From NCBI GenBank assembly GCA_029856295.1, contig JAHQWS010000134.1, positions 1 to 6,739 of the forward strand: a stretch of 6,739 nucleotides of DNA, in the 5' to 3' direction. Below the pieces are notes generated by a model. It was not told the origin of the DNA. It did not search any database and saw nothing but the letters and a program-made list of their open reading frames with translations. This document shows, piece after piece, positions 1 to 5,660 of this stretch. Position 1 is the stretch's first letter; every line of letters starts with the position of its first letter. This stretch comes from Promethearchaeia archaeon. Lineage in GTDB: Archaea; Asgardarchaeota; Lokiarchaeia; Sigyniarchaeales; SOKP01. Made by a program: the position numbers and the translations under genes.

Positions 1-44
1 ATTATTCAGTTAATTTATCTATCATTAATTTTAGTCGTGTTTTT

Positions 45-52
45 AAAAAAAA
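45..52 (-). terminator. Oligo-T terminator of the SagB-like gene
   Basis: Eight consecutive A on the forward strand read as T8 on the reverse strand, beginning 8 nt after the TAG stop codon at 60-62. No GC-rich hairpin precedes it. That fits archaeal intrinsic termination, which depends on an oligo-T tract, rather than a bacterial stem-loop terminator. In such AT-rich DNA an A8 run can arise by chance, so placement just after the stop is the main support. Confidence 0.4.
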
Positions 53-59
53 TACTTAT

Positions 60-800
60 CTACCCTTTACTCCCTACAACGCCTACGTAAATGGCAGTTT
101 CACTTTTTCCATCTATATCCAATACCTTATTTAATTCATCATCAAAAATCGCCCCTACCGTACAAGCTCCTAACCCTAGAGCTTCAGCAACTAAATAAAA
201 ATTCTGACCAATATGACCACAATCTAAATAAATATACCTGTAACATCTTTGTAAATATTTCCATTTGGAACGTTCAATAATAGCAGTAAATATAAAATTT
301 ACAGCCGAATTGTAAGCCATTTTTTGACCTAAACAACCTTCTGCAACTCCAGTGCTAAAATCTCCCGTTTTTAATAGCTCCAAGCTGTGTTCTGGGATGT
401 TATAGTGATATACTCCTTTTTGTAATCCCTCAACATTATTTACTACAGGATAAATTTCAATTGGATACAAACCGCCAGCTGAAGGGGTAATTCGGTAAGA
501 AAATTGAGTAAAAATTCGGGTAAGCCCTTCCATACCATGCAATAGAAGGCTTAGATCCATCAGAGAGAGGGGTTCTTTTGAGAAATTCCTTGTCGAATGC
601 CGTTTCACCAGAACATCCCAAAATGGTATTGTATCATTAAATTCAGGCGGCGGCAGTTTAATTTTTGATATAGCATTCTCATATATTTTATAAGGTTTTG
701 GCTTTTTTGACCAATCTAAATAGTGTTGAGGTAAATTCTCCCTGGTGTATTTAGATTTTTGCTGAAAATTATCTCCATAATTTTCGGAATTTCCATTCAT
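60..800 (-). CDS. SagB/ThcOx-type FMN-dependent dehydrogenase (nitroreductase fold)
   Basis: A 246-residue protein of the SagB/ThcOx branch of the nitroreductase superfamily. These are soluble FMN enzymes that, in ribosomal-peptide pathways, oxidise azolines to azoles. Visible landmarks are R-H-S-T-R at 67-71, the start of the FMN-binding region; PSAGG-LYP at 106-113, with E115; W180-K181-Y182, matching the Lys-Tyr pair implicated in catalysis in McbC-type azoline dehydrogenases; and G-L-G-A at 209-212 in the late flavin-contacting segment. The N-terminal 60 residues with the K-x-Y ... LP-x-P linker (about 38-52) are also typical of SagB, and the length is normal. The ATG at 798-800 is supported by a TATA-like box 26 nt upstream, which suggests a leaderless mRNA; no strong ribosome-binding site is visible. 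No YcaO cyclodehydratase, E1-like partner or precursor peptide lies nearby, so the substrate is unknown and azole formation should not be assumed. The family call is firm; the role is open. Confidence 0.88.
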   Translation of the reverse strand: MNGNSENYGDNFQQKSKYTRENLPQHYLDWSKKPKPYKIYENAISKIKLPPPEFNDTIPFWDVLVKRHSTRNFSKEPLSLMDLSLLLHGMEGLTRIFTQFSYRITPSAGGLYPIEIYPVVNNVEGLQKGVYHYNIPEHSLELLKTGDFSTGVAEGCLGQKMAYNSAVNFIFTAIIERSKWKYLQRCYRYIYLDCGHIGQNFYLVAEALGLGACTVGAIFDDELNKVLDIDGKSETAIYVGVVGSKG

Positions 801-810
801 AATATAGAAG

Positions 811-830
811 ATTGAAATTCAATTTAAATA
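811..830 (-). promoter_or_regulatory. Putative promoter and small palindrome of the SagB-like gene
   Basis: On the reverse strand a TTTAAATT-like TATA box (about 823-830) is centred 26 nt before the ATG at 800. That is the distance expected when transcription starts at or next to the initiation codon. Immediately downstream, at 811-823, is the perfect inverted repeat ATTGAA-A-TTCAAT, which lies between box and start and could be a repressor site. The region is so AT-rich that TATA-like words are common, so this rests on position only. Confidence 0.3.
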
Positions 831-965
831 ATTTAAGATAAATTTAAAATTAATTTATGGGGTCAACATTTATTCTTATCATCCATATTCTTTACCATAA
901 ATACGGAAATTTGGATAATAACAGGTTATAGGACAAGGTATTCCCAAGAATTATTAGCTATAATT

Positions 966-994
966 AAAAAAAAAAAGTAGTAAAAATAAAAAAA
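966..994 (-). terminator. Double oligo-T terminator of the acyl-CoA dehydrogenase gene
   Basis: Directly after the TGA stop (1000-1002) the reverse strand carries T7 (994 to 988) and then T11 (976 to 966), with no GC-rich stem. This suits archaeal oligo-T termination. It also suggests that the dehydrogenase transcript stops before the SagB-like gene 200 nt downstream on the same strand, which has its own promoter candidate. Confidence 0.55.
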
Positions 995-999
995 TAGCT

Positions 1000-2532
1000 T
1001 CAAAATTTATCCGATTCTTTATACCATGCGGGGAACCAACGATAATAATCTTCTGGAAATGCCTTTTTTAGGCCTTCATAAGTCGCTTTTACTAAAGCAA
1101 TTTTATCGTCTCGGTCGCGATTGGTTACAATTAATTTCTTCTCTTCAAGACTTTCAAATGTTTTTCTAATTGCTGAACGACTTCCTCCGATATCTTGTCT
1201 TACATCATCGGGGGTCATATAAAGACCTGGATTAACTTTATAATCATGAGCAATTACCTTTAAAAGATTTTCCTCATTTATTTCTAACCCTTTAAATTGC
1301 GAGTCTTTTTTTGAGACAAGAGGCGCGTTAACCTCTTCGCTCCAGCGAAATCTCATAGGTTCATTACTTTCTGGCAACATAGAGGCGAAGCGGTATGTTA
1401 TCAGCTTTTGGATCTCTGTAGTCCCTGCGACTATCTCACCGATTTTCCCTTCCCTTACAATGCGTTCTGCGGGGTAAAATTTAGTAAGTCCATCTCCGCC
1501 CATTACCTGTACTGCCCTAAGTCCGGCATCCCTAACATATTCACTAATGAACCATTTTGCGATAGAAGCGTTAATCATAGGTTCTTGTCCATCATCCAAT
1601 TGTTTGGCACAATTATAAGCGAAAACACGTCCCATTCTATATTTACCAATAATTTCTGCTATTTCATTCTGTATTCCGGGGAATTTAATCGTGGCTCTCC
1701 TAAATTGAACTCGTCTCTTGGAATAGTAGAAAAGCAGTCTAATGATATCTTTCATAACTCCAACATAAACTGCTGCCGCTATAAGACGTTCAAAATTCAA
1801 TCCGGCCATCATTACACCCCAGCCTTTACCTACAGCTCCAATCCTATTCTCATCAGGAATTCTTACATCGTCAAATGAAAGGTATGTGTTAGGTACGTTA
1901 TCGAATCCAATTAAAGGATTTACCCTTTCTAAATGGAATCCCGACAATCCTTTTTCAACAATAAAAGAAGTAATATGAGAATATTGCTTGCGATCAGAGG
2001 AATCTTCACTCGTTTTTGCATAAATAAAATACCGGTCGGAAACACCACCGCCTGTGATATATCTTTTTTTACCGTTAATTACCCACTCATCACCGTCTTT
2101 GACAGCTGTAGTCATAACATTAGCGGCATCAGATCCCGCGTAAGGTTCAGTAATACAAACTGCTCCTAATTGCTCTCCACTTGCCATTTGAGGTAGCCAT
2201 TTCTTTTTTTGTTCTTCTGTAGCATACTTTAACATTTGCTCTAAACCCGCAAGCATAGATACTACGAAGACGTGACCAACAGAATAGAGTCTTCCTAGCC
2301 CTTCTGCAACGATACATGAACCAGTGGCACCTAATTCTAACCCACCATATTCTTTGGGGATACCTGCTCCAAAATACCCTTCAGCAGCGACCTTTTTCAC
2401 CAAAGGCCATGGAAATTCCTGCTTCCAGAAGTATAACTCTGCCTCTTCAAAATGATCATCAACAAACTGATCAACTTTTTTGGCTATTGCCTTTTGTTCA
2501 TCGGTCCACCAAAAAAAAGTTTCTTCACTCAT
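1000..2532 (-). CDS. Acyl-CoA dehydrogenase fused to a C-terminal winged helix-turn-helix domain
   Basis: A 510-residue protein; ordinary acyl-CoA dehydrogenases have about 380-400. Residues 1-388 form the dehydrogenase, a FAD enzyme introducing a trans-2 double bond into acyl-CoA: helical N-terminal domain (about 8-120), beta domain with C-I-T-E-P-Y-A-G-S-D (126-135) and Y-I-T-G-G-G (158-163), then the C-terminal helical domain with R-V-Q-F (274-277) and M-G-G-D-G (344-348). At 367-372, I-V-A-G-T-T, the residue aligned with the catalytic Glu of medium-chain enzymes is Ala369. Instead Glu248 in N-F-E-R-L sits where isovaleryl- and long-chain acyl-CoA dehydrogenases keep their base, so it is probably active. 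Residues about 415-500 have no place in this family. They read as helix (421-433), helix-turn-helix (439-466, with G-S-R-S-A-I-R-K-T-F-E-S-L), a wing around N-R-D-R-D-D-K, and a last helix, resembling MarR-like winged helices. The start is ATG 2530-2532. No electron-transfer flavoprotein or thiolase gene is adjacent. Confidence 0.9.
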   Translation of the reverse strand: MSEETFFWWTDEQKAIAKKVDQFVDDHFEEAELYFWKQEFPWPLVKKVAAEGYFGAGIPKEYGGLELGATGSCIVAEGLGRLYSVGHVFVVSMLAGLEQMLKYATEEQKKKWLPQMASGEQLGAVCITEPYAGSDAANVMTTAVKDGDEWVINGKKRYITGGGVSDRYFIYAKTSEDSSDRKQYSHITSFIVEKGLSGFHLERVNPLIGFDNVPNTYLSFDDVRIPDENRIGAVGKGWGVMMAGLNFERLIAAAVYVGVMKDIIRLLFYYSKRRVQFRRATIKFPGIQNEIAEIIGKYRMGRVFAYNCAKQLDDGQEPMINASIAKWFISEYVRDAGLRAVQVMGGDGLTKFYPAERIVREGKIGEIVAGTTEIQKLITYRFASMLPESNEPMRFRWSEEVNAPLVSKKDSQFKGLEINEENLLKVIAHDYKVNPGLYMTPDDVRQDIGGSRSAIRKTFESLEEKKLIVTNRDRDDKIALVKATYEGLKKAFPEDYYRWFPAWYKESDKF

Positions 2533-2534
2533 TT

Positions 2535-2562
2535 TATAATACCATTATATGTAGTTTTTAAA
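2535..2562 (-). promoter_or_regulatory. Putative promoter and palindrome of the acyl-CoA dehydrogenase gene
   Basis: On the reverse strand TTTAAAAA (2562 to 2555), preceded by GGT, is centred about 26 nt before the A of the ATG at 2532. This spacing would give a leaderless mRNA, the same arrangement as for the SagB-like gene. Between box and start lies the inverted repeat TATAAT-ACC-ATTATA (2535-2549), a possible operator. It consists almost only of A and T, so chance is a serious alternative. Confidence 0.3.
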
Positions 2563-2665
2563 CCAAAATTATTGTAATATTTGATTTTAATTATTATGTT
2601 AAGTAAAATTTTCATTTTTGATAAATCTTGAAGTTTTAAAGTTTTATTTCTTAAAATTTAGACTT

Positions 2666-2683
2666 GACAATTATATTATTGTC
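2666..2683. promoter_or_regulatory. 18-bp inverted repeat, candidate operator in the divergent intergenic region
   Basis: GACAAT and ATTGTC are perfect reverse complements separated by six bases. The site lies between the divergent dehydrogenase (start 2532) and membrane LbH genes (from about 2753). Unlike other palindromes here, its arms contain G and C. An 18-bp dyad is the usual size of a site for a dimeric winged-helix or TetR-like repressor. It is too short and AT-rich to be a convincing RNA terminator hairpin. Confidence 0.35.
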
Positions 2684-2711
2684 CTATAGAAAAAATTAAT
2701 TAGAAAACTAT

Positions 2712-2738
2712 TCTTATATTAAATTTACACAATATAAT
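2712..2738 (+). promoter_or_regulatory. Putative TATA-box region of the membrane LbH operon
   Basis: Two TATA-like words, TCTTATATTA (2712-2721) and AATATAAT (2731-2738), precede the open frame of the first LbH gene. Transcription would begin about 26 nt downstream, at roughly 2743 or 2761. This places the RNA start within the first codons of the open frame, because the in-frame TAA is at 2735-2737. A very short leader or a leaderless mRNA is therefore likely. Which box is used cannot be told from the sequence. Confidence 0.25.
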
Positions 2739-2752
2739 CTCAGATTAAAGAG

Positions 2753-4375
2753 CTGATTGAAATATCAATTCCCGCGTCGATTAGAGAAGGTCCAAGAACC
2801 ACAAACACATTAGTAAAAAAAAGATATTTAGTTATATATTTTATTATAATTACAGTAAGCTCTCAACCTTCATTAATATGGTTCTGGTATTATTGGCAGT
2901 TATTTCCCGAAGTTAATATTATATTTTTTATTTTGTTTCCTTTAGCTTTCCTCATAGGGATTATAATTCTAATTATAAGTTCAATAATCGTGGCAAAATT
3001 TTTTCTTTCAATCATAAATATGATTCATACTCCTAAAGAGGGAAAATTTAACAGAGATAAAAAAGATAAAGACTATTGTTATTGGAGTTTAAGAAGCATA
3101 ATTAAAAAATGGCCTATATGGCTGGCAAGACAATTAAATTTACCACTTCTCGAAACACTTGCGCTCAAATTCTTAGGAGTAAAATCTTTTAAAAGCAACT
3201 GTGTAAATGGAGGTTGGCTTGATTGCGAGTTTATTGAATTTGGAAAAAACATCAAAATTGGCCAAGGAAGTATTATAATGTCTAATATTATGATTAGAGA
3301 AAAATTAATTATAAAAAAAGTGGTTTTAGGAGATAATGTAATCATCGGAGCTCACTCCGTAGTGAGTCCTGGAACTATAATTGAAAAAAATACAATTCTT
3401 GATGCGCTTTCTATGACTTCAATAGGTCAGATGCTTGAAAGTGATTCAGTTTATAGCGGTACCCCAGCCCAGAAAATAAAGAATAACCAACCAATAACAA
3501 ATATAATCGAGTTAGAAAAATCCATCTTTAAACAAAAACTTAAAAGTAGAGAAGAAAATGAAAACTTAAGGACTGATGTGAAAGAAATGTCTGTTCCCTT
3601 TCATGTGTATATTCTCTCAGGATGGTGGATCATGGGAGGTTCCTTTATTATACCTGGATTTTTATTCTTTATTTTTATTTATTGGTTTTTGATTCCAAAC
3701 CTATTTTTATCTCCATTTTCTTTAAATTTGCTTTTAAATTTAGAGATTATTCTCATTTTACTTCTTACACCGATCATCCTCATAGGAATATATTTATTAC
3801 ATCTAGTTTTTGTGGCATTATTCACTAGTGTATTTTACCGTTTCGCAGATTATAGAGGTCCGGCGCAGGGCATATTTGATAGAAATTTAAATGAGCATTG
3901 GAAAGTCCTAGATTATTATCATTGGAGATCGTTTCTTTTAAAATATCCCGTTTTTGCATTTCTCAAATCTCCTTTCCCTTGGTTGCTGAATTGGGAACTA
4001 AGATTTATTGGTTCAAATAAAATAGGGAATGGAACTGTATTTGAGGAGTGTTTCATCCATTCACACTTGAATTTCGGGAAAAATTGTTATATGGGAACTT
4101 TTGCCCATATCAGCAATCACCTGGTTGATGGCGTTTATGGAACCGAAAATTTAACATTTTATGGCGCAAAAATTGGGGACAATTGTGTATTTAATGTATT
4201 AATAGGTGGTATGCCTGGTTTAGAAGTGGGCAATAATGCTACATTTTTACCTATGGCTACTACCATAAAATATGATAAGATGGAAGATAATGGAATATAT
4301 TTAGGATTTCCAGCACGTAGATTAAATAAAGAAGCTGTTAAAAAATTTATGGGTAAGGATTTTAATGACGACTGA
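2753..4375 (+). CDS. Membrane protein with two TM-pair/left-handed beta-helix (hexapeptide acyltransferase-like) modules
   Basis: Numbered from the CTG at 2753, the product has about 540 residues. Module A is a TM pair (about 26-47 and 55-90), P94-x-x-G97-x-F99, and an LbH domain (about 158-242) with hexapeptide turns such as I-G-Q-G and V-S-P-G-T. A charged linker (243-287) leads to module B: a TM pair (about 285-315 and 324-359), P370-x-x-G373-x-F375, and a more diverged LbH domain (418-523) containing His436, His438, His452 and His456. LbH domains usually belong to CoA-dependent acyltransferases. The TM-plus-LbH repeat resembles the C-terminal half of epsilon-poly-L-lysine synthetase-like proteins, but no adenylation or carrier domain is present. 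The start is unresolved: the first canonical codon is TTG 2933, inside TM2, yet similarity to the next protein reaches P-x-T-T-N at 2792-2806. The true start is therefore a near-cognate codon (CTG 2753, or ATT at 2744, 2756, 2768 or 2780), or a frameshift hides it. It overlaps the next gene by 11 nt. Substrate unknown. Confidence 0.75.
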   Translation: MIEISIPASIREGPRTTNTLVKKRYLVIYFIIITVSSQPSLIWFWYYWQLFPEVNIIFFILFPLAFLIGIIILIISSIIVAKFFLSIINMIHTPKEGKFNRDKKDKDYCYWSLRSIIKKWPIWLARQLNLPLLETLALKFLGVKSFKSNCVNGGWLDCEFIEFGKNIKIGQGSIIMSNIMIREKLIIKKVVLGDNVIIGAHSVVSPGTIIEKNTILDALSMTSIGQMLESDSVYSGTPAQKIKNNQPITNIIELEKSIFKQKLKSREENENLRTDVKEMSVPFHVYILSGWWIMGGSFIIPGFLFFIFIYWFLIPNLFLSPFSLNLLLNLEIILILLLTPIILIGIYLLHLVFVALFTSVFYRFADYRGPAQGIFDRNLNEHWKVLDYYHWRSFLLKYPVFAFLKSPFPWLLNWELRFIGSNKIGNGTVFEECFIHSHLNFGKNCYMGTFAHISNHLVDGVYGTENLTFYGAKIGDNCVFNVLIGGMPGLEVGNNATFLPMATTIKYDKMEDNGIYLGFPARRLNKEAVKKFMGKDFNDD

Positions 4376-5393
4376 GAGTGAAAAAACTCAGATGCCACAT
4401 GGAGAGGCTTTGGATATTACTAAGTATCCAATAACCACAAATGTATTCACGTGGTCGCCAGCATCAATTTTCATATATCTACTATTACATATCCTTTCTT
4501 TTTTGATACCTTCTATAATGATATTAACGTTTTATTCTAGTGCTCTTGATTCGGATCTTATTACAAATTGGTGGAGGATACTTTTGATTTTATTAGATAT
4601 AATGGTTTGGTGGTGGATTTATTTATTATCTAGTTTGTTCTTAGGGAAGCTATTTTTAATCATAATAGGACTTATTCATAAACCGAGAGAAGGTCTATTC
4701 AAGATAGATAAGAATGATAGAGATTATTACTTCTACTGTCTACGATATACCATAAAAAAGTTCATTTTCTGGACATGGAACAACTTCTGTTTCCCTTGGG
4801 TTTCCAACTTAGCTTTTAAAGTTTGTAATATGAGAGCGGATTTTAAATCTACTATGTTCGATGGTTGGAGTGATTTAGAGTTTATTGAATATGGAAATAA
4901 CATAATGATTGGACAAGGTGCTGTTGTTCTTTCAAGTATGATTATAGGGGATCACCTTTTAATTAAAAAGGTAATCATAGGAGATCATGTAGTTTTGGGA
5001 GGAAATTCTATCACTAGTCCAGGTACAGTTGTAGGGAGCGGAGCTACTTTAGGAGTTTGGGCAAGCACTCACATAGGACAAGTTTTAGAACCAGACTGGA
5101 TTTATATTGGTAGACCTGCGAAAAAATACAAGCAATCTAAGACTATTTATGAAGAGAGCAAAAAAGAAAGTGAAGTAGGAACAGTAAGAAGGTTGGTGGA
5201 TACTGGCGAGAGAGCTCCGCATGCAGTAAAACGTTATGTTATGAAAGATATGGTTGCGATTGCCATAGATAATTTAGAAACGCTATATAATAAATGGAAA
5301 GAATCCATAGAAGTAAAAAATAGAAAAGAATTAAAGAAAAAATATATGAAAAGTAAAAGAAAAATCAAAAAGAAACAAATTGAAGGGCTTTAA
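4365..5393 (+). CDS. Membrane protein with one TM-pair/left-handed beta-helix module and a lysine-rich tail
   Basis: A 342-residue paralogue of the upstream protein, closest to its module A. It has a hydrophilic N-terminus with P22-I-T-T-N, TM segments at about 31-58 and 69-104, P107-x-x-G110-x-F112, a juxtamembrane helical region rich in aromatics (120-150), and an LbH domain (about 168-252) with I-G-Q-G (182-185), S-P-G-T (218-221), T-H-I-G-Q (235-239) and a closing G-R-P-A (249-252). The match to module A is clear by eye across 107-255, e.g. L/C-E-F-I-E, L-x-I-K-K-V and I-G-Q-x-L-E-x-D. A tail of about 85 residues follows, ending in a lysine-rich stretch (318-338) absent from the other modules. 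ATG 4365 is supported by an AGGAT-like ribosome-binding site (4356-4360) and lies 8 nt before the TGA of the preceding gene, so translational coupling is likely. No His is shared between the module A and C LbH domains, so acyltransferase activity is unproven. Confidence 0.78.
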   Translation: MTTESEKTQMPHGEALDITKYPITTNVFTWSPASIFIYLLLHILSFLIPSIMILTFYSSALDSDLITNWWRILLILLDIMVWWWIYLLSSLFLGKLFLIIIGLIHKPREGLFKIDKNDRDYYFYCLRYTIKKFIFWTWNNFCFPWVSNLAFKVCNMRADFKSTMFDGWSDLEFIEYGNNIMIGQGAVVLSSMIIGDHLLIKKVIIGDHVVLGGNSITSPGTVVGSGATLGVWASTHIGQVLEPDWIYIGRPAKKYKQSKTIYEESKKESEVGTVRRLVDTGERAPHAVKRYVMKDMVAIAIDNLETLYNKWKESIEVKNRKELKKKYMKSKRKIKKKQIEGL

Positions 5394-5521
5394 TTCTAGT
5401 TAAATACGAGATTATTATTTGGTAGAAATTTTCAAAACAGCTATATAGCAAGACTTTCATGTATAAAGTTAAGATCTAACGATTATTAAAATTTTTAAAA
5501 TTAATTACATATACTTAAAAG

Positions 5522-5529
5522 TTTAAATA
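5522..5529 (+). promoter_or_regulatory. Candidate TATA box for the 7TM gene
   Basis: TTTAAATA, preceded by the purine-rich AAAAG, is the best TATA-like word between the LbH operon and the 7TM gene. It would place the RNA start near 5550 and give a leader of about 110 nt containing both copies of the 20-bp repeat. A second candidate, CTTATATTA near 5550, would give a shorter leader. The whole 5394-5620 stretch is AT-rich and holds no gene I can recognise. Confidence 0.22.
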
Positions 5530-5620
5530 TTAAATTAACTCAATAAATACTTATATTACTAAATTTAATAAAGAAATTAATTGACCTAAAAAAAATAGTC
5601 AATTTTTAAAAATTAATTCT

Positions 5621-5660
5621 ATGTGTGGTGTAAATTAAAAATGTGTGGTGTAAATTAAAA
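5621..5660 (+). repeat. Perfect 20-bp tandem duplication carrying a ribosome-binding site
   Basis: Positions 5621-5640 and 5641-5660 are identical 20-base units placed head to tail. Each contains GGTG (5627-5630 and 5647-5650), complementary to the usual archaeal 16S 3' end, and each unit begins with ATG-TGT-GGT, a frame that stops after five codons. The second GGTG lies 10 nt before the ATG at 5661. The next bases, ATG followed by GTG, start like a third unit. This looks like a recent slippage duplication of a translation-initiation region. Confidence 0.9.

Noticed and set aside
927..936. TATAGGACAA here and its exact reverse complement at 2679-2688, both in intergenic DNA
   Set aside because: A single 10-bp match between two AT-rich non-coding stretches is close to what chance allows, and it sits at different distances from the genes.
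1408..2561. Forward-strand open frames opposite the acyl-CoA dehydrogenase gene (1408-1878, 1933-2169, 2316-2561)
   Set aside because: They lie entirely or mostly antisense to a well-recognised gene, encode no recognisable family, lack plausible ribosome-binding sites and have unordered composition.
2595..2632. Short frame ATG-TTA-AGT near 2596 as a possible start for the first LbH gene
   Set aside because: It closes at a stop after about 11 codons and would need more than a simple slip to join the LbH frame more than 100 nt away.
3079..3345. Reverse-strand open frame inside the first LbH gene
   Set aside because: The forward frame shows clear hexapeptide-repeat homology to its neighbour; the antisense frame has no family features.
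3622..3828. Forward open frame in another phase within the TM3-TM4 part of the first LbH gene
   Set aside because: It is a phase-shifted reading of a hydrophobic, T-rich coding stretch; the main frame explains the region fully.
4159..4398. Reverse-strand open frame across the junction of the two LbH genes
   Set aside because: It is antisense to two supported genes, with no promoter or recognisable domain.
5394..5620. Possible RNA gene or riboswitch between the LbH operon and the 7TM gene
   Set aside because: The stretch is almost uniformly A/T with no paired GC-containing stems or conserved riboswitch motifs that I can recognise.
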